Below are positions 45,889 to 54,605 of a stretch of 64,000 nucleotides of DNA, piece by piece (the first letter of the stretch is position 1; the number at the start of each line of letters is the position of its first letter). The notes under the pieces were generated by a model, which did not search any database, was not told the origin of the DNA, and saw nothing but the letters and a program-made list of their open reading frames with translations. The translations under genes were made by a program, and so were the position numbers. The stretch covers positions 1 to 64,000 of the forward strand of contig NZ_JTDW01000010.1 of the NCBI RefSeq assembly GCF_000943565.1. Reading direction: 5' to 3'. Source of the stretch: Neotamlana sedimentorum. Its GTDB lineage: Bacteria > Bacteroidota > Bacteroidia > Flavobacteriales > Flavobacteriaceae.

Positions 45889-45896
45889 CAAAGGTA
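45889..45896 (-). promoter_or_regulatory. -7 promoter element of ruvX (leaderless transcript predicted)
   Basis: Minus strand TACCTTTG, a full TAnnTTTG match, ends 4 bases before the ruvX ATG at 45884. Transcription would start at or within the start codon. Confidence 0.55.
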
Positions 45897-45975
45897 ATAA
45901 AAATAGGAAAAGCTGTTTTTACAAACAGCCTTAGTTAAATGTTAACCTTAAATTAATAATATTTGAACGTTGTTA

Positions 45976-46269
45976 TTAAGCCTTAACAGCTTTATTTGAT
46001 TTAGGAAATACAACAGTAATATTTCCTGCATTTCTTTCTCTAATTAAGTATTTTCTAATATCGCTAGCTCCACGAGCAATAGTTTTCTTTAACTCGTCGG
46101 CATCAATTAATAAAGTTTCGTTTTCAATTTTAACTTGTGTAGCGATAATTTCGTTATCATTTTCAACAGTAACAGTATTTACAGTTTCAGTAACTTCAGA
46201 AGTATTTTGAGCAGAAGCAAAAGAAACACTTAATAAAAAAACTAATAATATGTATAAATTTGTTTTCAT
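45976..46269 (-). CDS. Small secreted protein of unknown function
   Basis: 97 aa. It has a clear signal peptide (hydrophobic ~5-18, cleavage after ASAQ, residue ~21). The mature 76 residues are Thr/Glu/Val-rich, then LLIDADELKKTIARGASDIRKYLIRERN, an amphipathic helix with basic residues. No sorting domain or lipobox. It has its own good promoter, which supports a real gene. Confidence 0.65.
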   Translation of the reverse strand: MKTNLYILLVFLLSVSFASAQNTSEVTETVNTVTVENDNEIIATQVKIENETLLIDADELKKTIARGASDIRKYLIRERNAGNITVVFPKSNKAVKA

Positions 46270-46292
46270 GTGACTGTTGTTGTTTTACACTT

Positions 46293-46319
46293 CAAATATA
46301 TACCGACGGCGGGTTTCAA
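46293..46319 (-). promoter_or_regulatory. Bacteroidetes-type promoter of the small secreted protein
   Basis: Minus strand: TTG (46317-46319, part of TTTG), 16-nt spacer, TATATTTG (46293-46300), 23 bases before the ATG. Confidence 0.7.
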
Positions 46320-46320
46320 A

Positions 46321-46558
46321 CGCAAAAAAATAGTTGTAAACACTAGTATTTTCGTTTATAAGACCAGTGGCATATTTTGCTCGTTAAACCGATTAAAAGC
46401 AGCATTTTACGGGTTAAATACACGAAATTTGTAATTAAACGAACGAAACCTGCCATTCAAAGACAAACATACCGTTCATCGAGTAAAAAAATGAGTCTTT
46501 TTTTCTATAAACTGAACATTTAAGAACGACTTAATCATGTTTTTTTGAGTATACCTAT
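46321..46558. other. Divergent intergenic region before dapD
   Basis: Apart from the two divergent promoters, no gene, hairpin or RNA was recognised in this ~240-base stretch. It is less AT-rich than other gaps in the window. Confidence 0.5.
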
Positions 46559-46566
46559 TATATTTG
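46559..46566 (+). promoter_or_regulatory. -7 promoter element of dapD
   Basis: TATATTTG, a full TAnnTTTG match, 20 bases before the ATG at 46587. It lies inside a possible N-terminal extension starting at TTG 46545, which argues for the downstream ATG as the true start. Confidence 0.65.
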
Positions 46567-46586
46567 CCAAAAAATTAAATCATACA

Positions 46587-47402
46587 ATGACTGAGTTACA
46601 ACAAATCATAGAAAAGGCGTGGGATGACCGCTCGCTTTTAAAAGATGAAGCTACTACCAATGCGATTAGAGCTGTAATTGAAAAATTAGACAAAGGCGAA
46701 TTACGAGTAGCTGAACCAACTGCAGATGGATGGCAAGTGAATGAATGGGTAAAGAAAGCTGTTGTGCTTTATTTCCCAATTCAAAAAATGGAAACTTTAG
46801 AAGCCGGTGTATTTGAATACCATGACAAAATGCCTTTAAAAACAGACTATGCTGGGCAAGGTGTTCGCGTTGTTCCTGGTGCTTCTGCACGTCAAGGCTC
46901 TTACCTATCTCCTGGTACTATTTTAATGCCTAGTTATGTAAATATTGGTGCTTATGTAGATGAAGGTACAATGGTTGACACATGGGCTACTGTTGGTAGT
47001 TGTGCACAAATTGGAAAGCATGTCCACCTTTCTGGTGGTGTTGGTATTGGTGGTGTTTTAGAGCCATTACAAGCTGCTCCGGTTATTATTGAAGACAATG
47101 TATTTGTAGGATCTCGCTGTATTGTTGTTGAAGGTGTACACGTTGAAAAAGAAGCTGTTTTAGGAGCTAACGTTGTATTAACCATGAGTACAAAAATTAT
47201 TGACGTTACTGGAGATGAACCTTTAGAAATGAAAGGTCGCGTACCGGCTCGTTCGGTTGTAATTCCTGGAAGTTATACTAAAACATTCCCTGCTGGAGAA
47301 TATCAAGTACCATGTGCTTTAATTATTGGTAAGCGTAAAGAAAGTACAGATAAGAAAACGTCTTTAAACGATGCGCTTCGTGAAAATGATGTTGCGGTTT
47401 AA
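46587..47402 (+). CDS. dapD: 2,3,4,5-tetrahydropyridine-2,6-dicarboxylate N-succinyltransferase
   Basis: 271 aa from ATG 46587 (MTELQQIIEKAWDDRSLL). It succinylates tetrahydrodipicolinate in the diaminopimelate/lysine pathway, needed for peptidoglycan. The left-handed beta-helix is visible as hexapeptide repeats (VNIGAYVDEGTMVDTWATVGSCAQIGKHVHLSGGVGIGGVLEP). VRVVPGASARQGSYL and GSRCIVVEGVHVEKEAVLGANVVL are typical DapD blocks. Length matches the ~272-aa family. A terminator follows. Confidence 0.96.
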   Translation: MTELQQIIEKAWDDRSLLKDEATTNAIRAVIEKLDKGELRVAEPTADGWQVNEWVKKAVVLYFPIQKMETLEAGVFEYHDKMPLKTDYAGQGVRVVPGASARQGSYLSPGTILMPSYVNIGAYVDEGTMVDTWATVGSCAQIGKHVHLSGGVGIGGVLEPLQAAPVIIEDNVFVGSRCIVVEGVHVEKEAVLGANVVLTMSTKIIDVTGDEPLEMKGRVPARSVVIPGSYTKTFPAGEYQVPCALIIGKRKESTDKKTSLNDALRENDVAV

Positions 47403-47418
47403 AACAAACACTATATTC

Positions 47419-47464
47419 ACTCCCAAATTCTTAAATTATCAATTCGGAATTTGGGAGTTTTTTT
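47419..47464 (+). terminator. Rho-independent terminator of dapD
   Basis: Stem ACTCCCAAATTC (47419-47430) pairs perfectly with GAATTTGGGAGT (47447-47458), 16-nt loop, then T6 or more. Confidence 0.85.
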
Positions 47465-47478
47465 ATACTTACTTTTAG

Positions 47479-48537
47479 ATGAAAATATTAATTATTCAAC
47501 AAAAAATGATTGGTGATGTGCTTACCAGTAGCATTTTATTTGAAGCCTTGAACGTTGAATTTCCTGAAGCCCAGTTAGACTATTTAATAAACGAGCACAC
47601 CTCTCCGGTTATAAAACACCATCCGTTTATTAACAATGTTATTTACTACACCAAAAAGGAAGCTAAAAGTAAAAAAGCCTTATTTAGGTTTGCACAACGC
47701 ATTAAAAAGGAAAAATACGATATTGTTATTGATGTTTACTCCAAATTCTCCAGTAATGTGATAAGTTACATATCTTCTGCAAATATTAGAATCTCAAAGT
47801 ACAAATGGTACAGTGCGTTTATTTATACCCATACCTTTGCAGATGCTACAACCCCTAAAACACCTGCAGGTTTAGCCATAGAAAATAGATTACAACTTTT
47901 AAAACCTATTTTAAACTATAAGCCTAAAAACCAAACTCCTAAAATTTATTTAACACCAGAAGAGCTTAAACATTCCAAAGCATTTTTACTGAATCATGGC
48001 TTGGACTTGTTAAAGCCTATTTATATGATAAGTGTTTTAGGAAGCAGCCAAAAGAAAACTTATCCTTTTAATTACATGGCCGAACTCCTTGATGCCCTTG
48101 TTATTGCAACCCAAGGTCAAATTCTTTTTAATTATATTCCAAATCAAGAAGAAGACGCCAAAGCCATTTACAATACGTGTAAACCAGAAACACAAAAACA
48201 CATTAAATTTGATGTTTTTGGTAAAACCCTACGCGAATTTATTGCCATAACCAAACACTGTACCGCCCTAATAGGTAACGAAGGTGGGGCTGTAAATATG
48301 GCCAAAGCTATTGATGTACCAACGTTTACCATTTTTTCTCCTTGGATTACAAAAGCCGCCTGGAATATGTTTGAGGATGGAAAAACTCACGTTTCTATAC
48401 ATTTAAACGACGTAAAACCCGAACTTTACACTAATACATCGAAAAAATACTTAAAAGCGAATTATAAAAGCCTCTATAAAGCTTTTACACCTAATTTAAT
48501 TGTAGACCAATTAAAACTCTTTTTAGAAGAAAACTAG
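47479..48537 (+). CDS. Glycosyltransferase family 9 (heptosyltransferase-like)
   Basis: 352 aa, GT-B fold. KILIIQQKMIGDVLTSSILFEAL is the GT9 start with the GDVL motif, and TALIGNEGGAVNMAKAIDVPTFTIFSPW carries the GNEGG-type donor site of ADP-heptose transferases. It would add heptose or a related sugar to lipid A core. It opens a lipooligosaccharide-type cluster and is convergent with the next genes. Confidence 0.88.
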   Translation: MKILIIQQKMIGDVLTSSILFEALNVEFPEAQLDYLINEHTSPVIKHHPFINNVIYYTKKEAKSKKALFRFAQRIKKEKYDIVIDVYSKFSSNVISYISSANIRISKYKWYSAFIYTHTFADATTPKTPAGLAIENRLQLLKPILNYKPKNQTPKIYLTPEELKHSKAFLLNHGLDLLKPIYMISVLGSSQKKTYPFNYMAELLDALVIATQGQILFNYIPNQEEDAKAIYNTCKPETQKHIKFDVFGKTLREFIAITKHCTALIGNEGGAVNMAKAIDVPTFTIFSPWITKAAWNMFEDGKTHVSIHLNDVKPELYTNTSKKYLKANYKSLYKAFTPNLIVDQLKLFLEEN

Positions 48538-48549
48538 TTTTTTAATAAG

Positions 48550-48570
48550 AACCTGAAACACGTTCAGGTT
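48550..48570. terminator. Bidirectional hairpin between convergent glycosyltransferase genes
   Basis: AACCTGAA (48550-48557) pairs with TTCAGGTT (48563-48570) over a 5-nt loop. T-runs are poor on both sides, so it would be a weak terminator. Confidence 0.5.
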
Positions 48571-48611
48571 GACAAACACTACATAAATTGTTGATTTATC
48601 AAACATAAATC

Positions 48612-49436
48612 TCAATCCTTTTTAACAATACCGTAATCGGTCCAAGCAAGTTTTTCCTTTTTTGTAGTGGCCCTAATTGCTAAATTTTTGTTTATAGATT
48701 CTTGAGTTTTATAACCTCTAGGGTGGTCCAGATGCACGCAAATAGCACTATACCTAATTTGCTTCGATTTTATACCATAATTAAACAACCGCTCGCCCAA
48801 TTCACGATCTTGCCCACCGTACTGCATGCGCTCATCAAAGCCATTTATCGCTAAAATATCTTTTTTCCAGCCCGATGCGTTATGTCCATTCCAACTTGGT
48901 GTTGTAGGCGTCACCGCATTTAAAAACTTGGCTTTAAAACCCTTAGCTGTTAGTTTGTTATTTTTAAAAGATGCTTTTAAACCTTTTAACTTTAACCAAG
49001 CCGCGTTAAATGGATTTTGATTAAAAATATCGTCTTTGGTTATAGCTTTGGATATATCCATGGGTAGCATAAAATAACCTCCAGACAAAAAATAACCTGG
49101 TTCTTTTTTATCAACATGTACTTGTACAAAATCTTCTCGTGCCATACAATCGCCATCACTCATTAAAATGTAATCGGCATTACATTTTAAAACCGCCTTG
49201 TTTAATATTTGCGACTTTTGAAATCCGTTATCCTCATGCCAAACGTGAATAATAGGATAATCGACAAGCTTTTGCATTTTTTCAATTAAACTAAAGGTTG
49301 GTTGTTTCGAGCCATCGTCGGCAATTACCATTTCAAAGTTTTTAAAGCTTTGTTTGTGGTAACTCCACATTACTTTTTCTAACCAAGCTTCAGCATTGTA
49401 AGTACTTATTATTACAGATATTTCAGGTTGCTTCAT
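48612..49436 (-). CDS. Glycosyltransferase family 2 (paralogue 1)
   Basis: 274 aa. GT-A start EISVIISTYNAEAWLEKVMWSYHKQSF and FEMVIADDGS; the DxD-like site is LMSDGDCMAR. The C-terminal galactosyltransferase-like part is NGHNASGWKKDILAINGFDERMQYGGQDRELGERL, ending with YSAICVHLDHPRGYKTQE. It shares its length and all motifs with the upstream gene, whose stop it overlaps by 4 bases, so the pair is a tandem duplication. Confidence 0.87.
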   Translation of the reverse strand: MKQPEISVIISTYNAEAWLEKVMWSYHKQSFKNFEMVIADDGSKQPTFSLIEKMQKLVDYPIIHVWHEDNGFQKSQILNKAVLKCNADYILMSDGDCMAREDFVQVHVDKKEPGYFLSGGYFMLPMDISKAITKDDIFNQNPFNAAWLKLKGLKASFKNNKLTAKGFKAKFLNAVTPTTPSWNGHNASGWKKDILAINGFDERMQYGGQDRELGERLFNYGIKSKQIRYSAICVHLDHPRGYKTQESINKNLAIRATTKKEKLAWTDYGIVKKD

Positions 49437-50257
49437 TCGTATTTTGTTATACCAAATTTGGTAACTACAGTTTTGTTCTTTTTATTGTTTTGCCTTATTT
49501 TCTTGTTCAACTTTAGGGTTTCTTCATTTTTATAAGGTCTATGGTGGTGCAAATGTACACAAATGGCACTATATCTAATTTGTAAAAATGTTACTCCTTT
49601 ATTCATCATGCGCTCACCAACTTCACGATCTAACCCGCCGTATTGCATTTGCTCGTTAAAGCCATTTACTGCCAACATATCTTTTTTCCAACAAGATACA
49701 TTCATGCCATCAAAGGTTGCTTTGGTGGGCGTTACTGTGTTTAAAAACTTAGCTTTAAACTTATGCTTAGTTAATTTATTTAATTTGAAAGACTTAGGCT
49801 GACCGTGACTTAACAACCAATTTTTATTAAAACATTCCTGATTTTCAACTACTTTATTCGTTATTTTTTCTGAAACTTCTTGAGTTAATTTAAAATATCC
49901 TCCAGAAAGTGCCGAATTTTCTTTTTGAAGACTTAGATGTGTTTCCACAAAATCTTTTCTAGCTATACAATCGCCATCTGTAAAAATTAAATAATCTGCA
50001 TTAGTTTTACGTATGGCTTTATTTAAAATTTCGGTTTTTCTGAAGCCTTTATCTTCGTGCCAAACATAATTAATTACCAAGTTTGTATTCTCCTTAAAAT
50101 CTTCAATAACTTGTTTTGTTTCATCTCCAGAACCATCATCGGCAATAATAAGTTCAAAATTTTTAACAGTTTGTAGGCTGTAACTTAACAATACCAATTT
50201 TAAAAATTCTGGCTTATTATAGGTTGTAATTATAACTGATGCAAGCGGCTTGTCCAT
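49433..50257 (-). CDS. Glycosyltransferase family 2 (paralogue 2)
   Basis: 274 aa. ASVIITTYNKPEFLKLVLLSY, LIIADDGSGDET and LIFTDGDCIAR form the GT-A donor site. The C-terminal half (SCWKKDMLAVNGFNEQMQYGGLDREVGERM, YSAICVHLHHHRPYK) mirrors the neighbour at 48612. Both would act on the lipooligosaccharide core, each perhaps adding a different sugar. It is divergent from the next gene. Confidence 0.87.
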   Translation of the reverse strand: MDKPLASVIITTYNKPEFLKLVLLSYSLQTVKNFELIIADDGSGDETKQVIEDFKENTNLVINYVWHEDKGFRKTEILNKAIRKTNADYLIFTDGDCIARKDFVETHLSLQKENSALSGGYFKLTQEVSEKITNKVVENQECFNKNWLLSHGQPKSFKLNKLTKHKFKAKFLNTVTPTKATFDGMNVSCWKKDMLAVNGFNEQMQYGGLDREVGERMMNKGVTFLQIRYSAICVHLHHHRPYKNEETLKLNKKIRQNNKKNKTVVTKFGITKYE

Positions 50258-50298
50258 ACCGTAAAATTAAGTATTTTTACCCTAAATTATATGCATTA

Positions 50299-51060
50299 AT
50301 GCTTAAACTATCTGGTGTTATTATTACCTACAACGAAGAAGACAAGATTGAAACCTGCCTGCAATCTTTAGTTGGTATTGTTGATGAAATTGTTGTAGTC
50401 GATTCCCTTTCAACAGACCACACCAAAGCCATTTGCCAGAAATATAACGTCACTTTTATTGAACAAGCTTTTTTAGGTTACGTCGAGCAGAAAAACTTTG
50501 CTTTAAGTAAAGCAACCTACAACCATGTGGTATGTTTAGATGCCGATGAGTATTTATCGGAAACCTTAAAACAATCGATTTTAAATTTGAAATCGAATTG
50601 GGTTTACGATGGTTATATCGCAAAGCGATTAAATTATTTTTGCGGACAGTGGATTAAGCACACCACCTGGTATCCTGATAAAAAACTCCGTGTTTTTGAT
50701 AAAACTAAAGCAAAATGGGGCGGTTTAAACCCACACGACTCGGTAAAGTTTTTTAATAAAGATAGTAAAGCTGCACTGCTAAAAGGTGATATTTTACACC
50801 ACACTTACCAAAGTTATTCCGAATTTAACCAGCGTGTAGAGAAGTTTTCAAGCATATCGGCCGAATCAAATTTTAAACTTGGAAAGAAAGCACCTGTTTA
50901 TAAAATCATTTTAAACCCTACTTGGGCTTTTATACAATCGTATATTGTAAAACTTGGTTTTTTAGATGGCTTAAACGGATTTATAATATCTGTACAAACT
51001 GCCAATATTCGGTTTTTAAAGTATATAAAATTGCGTGAATTAATTAAGAAGAATAGTTAA
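50299..51060 (+). CDS. WaaE/KdtX-like glycosyltransferase family 2
   Basis: 253 aa from ATG 50299 (MLKLSGVIITYNEEDKIETCL). A longer frame to 50239 would overlap the divergent gene and adds a non-family N-terminus, so I reject it. Motifs: DEIVVVDSLSTDHTKAI, VCLDADEYLS (DxD) and WYPDKKLRVFDKTKAKWGGLNPHDSV, typical of WaaE core glucosyltransferases. The end carries the hydrophobic segment PTWAFIQSYIVKLGFLDGLNGF. It adds a hexose to the inner core. Confidence 0.88.
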   Translation: MLKLSGVIITYNEEDKIETCLQSLVGIVDEIVVVDSLSTDHTKAICQKYNVTFIEQAFLGYVEQKNFALSKATYNHVVCLDADEYLSETLKQSILNLKSNWVYDGYIAKRLNYFCGQWIKHTTWYPDKKLRVFDKTKAKWGGLNPHDSVKFFNKDSKAALLKGDILHHTYQSYSEFNQRVEKFSSISAESNFKLGKKAPVYKIILNPTWAFIQSYIVKLGFLDGLNGFIISVQTANIRFLKYIKLRELIKKNS

Positions 51061-51070
51061 AAACAACAAT

Positions 51071-51916
51071 ATGTTTGATCATTATATAGTGACCCGATTT
51101 AATTTAAGACGAGAAGACTGGACTCATAACAAGCGCCAGCAAGTGGTTTTAACTGATCTTTGGTTAAAAAACAGGTTTGAGTTATTTACAAACTTTTGCT
51201 TTTCGAGTGTTGCGGCACAAACTAATAAAAATTTTACTTGGCTAGTATATTTTGATGTTAATACACCTGAAACATATAAAGAAAAAATAAAAGATTTAGA
51301 AAACGCGTCTGCTCAATTTAGACCTGTTTTTGTTGATGGCATGACGCAGTTTTTACCAGATTTACAAAGTAAATTAGCTGCCAGCCCTAAAGAGTACGTT
51401 ATAACAAGTGGTTTAGATAATGACGACTGTTTAAGTATTCATTTTGTAAACGAAGTACAAAAACAGTTTAATAAACAAGATTATTTAGCATTAGATTTTA
51501 TTGATGGCTACACTTTACAAATCACACCACAGGTTAGAGTTGGATACAAACTTCAAAAATTTAATCCGTTTATATCGCTAATAGAGAAAAACGAAAACCC
51601 AAAAGGCATGTATTACAGAAAACACATGCACTGGAAATATGAAACCAAGCTAAAAACCATTGGAGATTGCCGTATTTGGTCTTCTATAATTCATGAAGAA
51701 AATATGATTAATGAATTTACAGGTTTTAGTAAAGTTGATATCAATTACTTTTTAACTCACTTTAAGCTATCTAAACAAAAACAAGAATTTATATTAGCTA
51801 ACAATGTTCCGCAAAACAAATGGTTTATTACCAGTTTTAGAAACTATTTAGATTCGTATTTTAAATACTACAATAAAATTCTAAAACGTAAATTGGGATT
51901 GTATAAAGAAAAGTAA
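51071..51916 (+). CDS. Putative rhamnosyltransferase-like protein
   Basis: 281 aa. FDHYIVTRFNLRREDW, LWLKNRFELFTNFCFSSVAAQTNKNFTWLVYFDVNTPE and VITSGLDNDDCLSIHFV match the putative rhamnosyltransferase family (Rhamno_transf) of bacterial polysaccharide loci, with a DNDD metal-type motif. 10 bases after the WaaE-like gene, same strand. Catalytic activity and sugar not demonstrated for this family in general. Confidence 0.75.
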   Translation: MFDHYIVTRFNLRREDWTHNKRQQVVLTDLWLKNRFELFTNFCFSSVAAQTNKNFTWLVYFDVNTPETYKEKIKDLENASAQFRPVFVDGMTQFLPDLQSKLAASPKEYVITSGLDNDDCLSIHFVNEVQKQFNKQDYLALDFIDGYTLQITPQVRVGYKLQKFNPFISLIEKNENPKGMYYRKHMHWKYETKLKTIGDCRIWSSIIHEENMINEFTGFSKVDINYFLTHFKLSKQKQEFILANNVPQNKWFITSFRNYLDSYFKYYNKILKRKLGLYKEK

Positions 51917-51919
51917 GTG

Positions 51920-52693
51920 CTATTTTCTTTTTTTTCTCCAGAAAAAGTACTTTTTCTTAAAACGCTCTCTGGCCTTAAATTTATGTGAAAATTGTTTTGA
52001 AAAATACAACATACGCTCTTTAACTTGAGCTTCTGTTTTATCATCTAAAAGTGTGGCATATTCGCTTGACATTACCGAAAGCATTTTTCCGCGCGGCGAT
52101 AAACGTGCAAAATTATTCATTCTTGCATCAAAATCCATTTCTTCAAAATTCATTCGGTTTAAATCTACCAAATAAAATTCGTAACCGGTTTCGGTTTTCT
52201 TTATTAATGTATTTCCTGGTGAATGATCTAGAAAATTAATTTTGTTTTCGTGTAACTTAAATGTAAACCGCGTAAAGGCTCTTAAAATCTGATCGTAATT
52301 TGGGTAATTATCATCATCAACTAATGCTCTTATGGTAAAATCATAATTAAAATGCTTACTCAAATAATAGCTTTTTTTAAACAATCCGAATTGTTTATAT
52401 TCAAAATAACCAATAGGTTCTGGCGTTTTAATTCCTAGAGCTAATAATTTTTTAGCGTACTCAAAAGAGCGTCTGGCTTTGCTTTTCCTAAAAAAACTAT
52501 ATGCCAGCTGATTAACTAAATTTGGTATTTTAAATGATTTTATAACTACTTTAAAATCATTTAAATCGAAAATTTTAAGTTTATTTCGATTTTGATTCGT
52601 GAATTTTTCTCCGCGCGCATCAAACTTCTCTACAAATTCGTTTAGCGCAGCTTCATTTATTTTATAATTGCTATCTATTCGTACATTCTTCAT
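51920..52693 (-). CDS. WaaP-like lipopolysaccharide kinase
   Basis: 257 aa with a eukaryotic-like kinase fold of the Kdo/WaaP group. The catalytic-loop motif is NFLDHSPGNTL (Asp156) and the metal-binding motif LVDLNRM (Asp177), as in Kdo kinases. Conserved SFEYAKKLLALGIKTPEPIGYF is the N-lobe helix. It would phosphorylate a core sugar of lipooligosaccharide. Its ATG overlaps the stop of the upstream GT4 gene by one base. Confidence 0.82.
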   Translation of the reverse strand: MKNVRIDSNYKINEAALNEFVEKFDARGEKFTNQNRNKLKIFDLNDFKVVIKSFKIPNLVNQLAYSFFRKSKARRSFEYAKKLLALGIKTPEPIGYFEYKQFGLFKKSYYLSKHFNYDFTIRALVDDDNYPNYDQILRAFTRFTFKLHENKINFLDHSPGNTLIKKTETGYEFYLVDLNRMNFEEMDFDARMNNFARLSPRGKMLSVMSSEYATLLDDKTEAQVKERMLYFSKQFSHKFKARERFKKKYFFWRKKRK

Positions 52694-53820
52694 TAACTGA
52701 CTTCTCTATTGTTTTCAGCTATTAAAACTTCATTTAATTCTTCAAACATTTTATTTGCAATCACTTCTTTAGTAAAGTTATTTTTTAAAAACTCGTAACC
52801 ATTAGTTTTAAACTTTTCTTGAAGCTCTTCATCTTGCAGTAAAAGTTCTACTTTATCAGCAAAATCAATAGGATTTTCCACTTTTGCTAACAACGCTGTT
52901 TCTTTATCTATTACCAACTCTGGAACTCCTCCTGCGTTAGCAGCTACAACTGGGATTCTACAAGCATATGACTCTAAAATCACTCCTCCCGCTGGTTCAT
53001 CTTTAGAGGTGAATAAAAACAAATCAAATTCTGGTAAAATCTCTGGAATATCTGTTCTAAATCCAGTAAATATAATATGCTCTTCAAGATTTAATGCTTT
53101 TACTTGAGCTCGCACTTGAGCTTCTAAGGCCCCCTTACCAACAAGAATATATTTGGCTTTAATATTATTTCTAGATACTAGTTCTTTTACTGTATTAACC
53201 CAAGTAAAATGATCCTTAAAATCACTAAAGTCGGCAATATTACCAATTATTTTATAATCATCCGGAATATTAAATTCTTTGTGTAAAATTCCCGTTTTTT
53301 TAGTTTTTGTAAACTTTTTAATATCTGTTAAAATACCAACAATACGAAGCTTTGACGTATCTTTTACAGCAAACTTTAAAACATCTACAACAGGCTGTGT
53401 AATACATAATATCTTTTTTATGCCTTTGTAGTTGTATTTCCATTTTCTAAAGAAGTTTGTATCAACACGCTTCGTTAAGGTACGACAAAGCACTAAAGGT
53501 ATTTTTAACCCAAATAACAAGGATGAAATTACTGCTAAGGTATGCGCCTTACTGCTATGAATAAAAAGCATATTTGTATTTTTTTCATTGCATATAGCTT
53601 TTAATTTTTTTGAAAATTTTAAATCGTACTCCGATTTTAAATCAAATGTTATGACTTGCATTCCTTTACTCTCGGCAACTTTACTTATCTCAGAATCATG
53701 CGGACAAATAATCCATTGATCTTCAACTAAGCCATAATCTTTAAAAGCTTCGTATAAATAAATAATTTTCTGTTCGTGTCCTCTCCAAGATGTGCCGGCA
53801 GTAAACTGTATTAAACGCAT
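52693..53820 (-). CDS. Glycosyltransferase family 4 (core cluster)
   Basis: 375 aa from ATG 53820 (MRLIQFTAGTSWRGHEQKI); the frame is open to 53844 but the family starts at this Met. NIADFSDFKDHFTWVNTV and LFLFTSKDEPAGGVILESYACRIPVVAA hold the donor site (E-x7-E). It is cotranscribed with the WaaP-like kinase gene that follows it. Specificity unknown. Confidence 0.85.
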   Translation of the reverse strand: MRLIQFTAGTSWRGHEQKIIYLYEAFKDYGLVEDQWIICPHDSEISKVAESKGMQVITFDLKSEYDLKFSKKLKAICNEKNTNMLFIHSSKAHTLAVISSLLFGLKIPLVLCRTLTKRVDTNFFRKWKYNYKGIKKILCITQPVVDVLKFAVKDTSKLRIVGILTDIKKFTKTKKTGILHKEFNIPDDYKIIGNIADFSDFKDHFTWVNTVKELVSRNNIKAKYILVGKGALEAQVRAQVKALNLEEHIIFTGFRTDIPEILPEFDLFLFTSKDEPAGGVILESYACRIPVVAANAGGVPELVIDKETALLAKVENPIDFADKVELLLQDEELQEKFKTNGYEFLKNNFTKEVIANKMFEELNEVLIAENNREVS

Positions 53821-54006
53821 TGTAATTTTTTCTTTTTTAGGCATAACCTCTATTTGAATTGAAAAAGCAACAGTAAAATTAATTACACCTTAAAATATAA
53901 TGAAACAAAACTAGTATTTTAGCCAACGTAATTACGAATTATAATGCTTTAGATTCGCAAAATAACGAAAACAATAAAATTAGACCTATAAAAACGAATA
54001 CATTTC

Positions 54007-54564
54007 ATGCAAACCGAAATTAATAACGCTCTTAAAACCCTTAAATCTGGTGGCATTATACTCTACCCCACCGATACTGTTTGGGGCATTGGTTGCGATG
54101 CCACAAACCCAGAGGCCGTAAAAAAAATATACCATTTAAAGCAACGCGAAGACAGTAAAGCTTTAATTTGCTTGGTTGCCGACGATAGAATGTTAAAAAA
54201 CCACGTGGCACAAGTACCTAAAGCGGCTCAAGATATTATTGATGTTAGCGAAAAGCCAACCACAATTATTTACGACCAAGCCAAAAATTTAGCACCTAAT
54301 TTAATTGCTGAAGATGGTAGTATTGCCATTAGGATTCCAGACGACGATTTTTGCTTTTGGCTTACACGCAGACTTAATGGCGCACTCGTTTCTACGTCTG
54401 CAAATATTAGTGGTGCTCCTACGCCTAAATCCTTTAAAGAAATAAGTGTCGATATTTTAAATGGCGTAGATTATGTTGTAAATTTGCAAAAAGAAAAAGT
54501 TTGCAACAAACCATCGTCTATTATAAAAATTAGTAATAATGGTGTGTTTAAAATTATACGCTAA
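54007..54564 (+). CDS. tsaC: L-threonylcarbamoyladenylate synthase
   Basis: 185 aa, short TsaC/YwlC form of the Sua5/YciO/YrdC family. It makes threonylcarbamoyl-AMP for the t6A37 modification of ANN-decoding tRNAs. [63 protein letters not shown] are the family blocks with the KxR-S/TxN active-site residues. Confidence 0.93.
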   Translation: MQTEINNALKTLKSGGIILYPTDTVWGIGCDATNPEAVKKIYHLKQREDSKALICLVADDRMLKNHVAQVPKAAQDIIDVSEKPTTIIYDQAKNLAPNLIAEDGSIAIRIPDDDFCFWLTRRLNGALVSTSANISGAPTPKSFKEISVDILNGVDYVVNLQKEKVCNKPSSIIKISNNGVFKIIR

Positions 54565-54605
54565 TAGTCGCCACCTTAATATTCAAAAATTCGTGGCAAT
54601 TAAAA

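Noticed and set aside
46338-46352. 15-base sequence AAACACTAGTATTTT shared with 4556-4570, and a partial copy near 53908
   Set aside because: In AT-rich DNA of 64 kb several exact 15-mer matches are expected by chance, and the flanks do not match.
46545-46586. N-terminal extension of DapD from a TTG start
   Set aside because: The extension is not family-like and contains the TATATTTG promoter element, so transcription would begin inside it.
50239-50298. N-terminal extension of the WaaE-like GT2
   Set aside because: It would overlap the divergent gene and does not resemble a GT2 start, while the ATG at 50299 fits.
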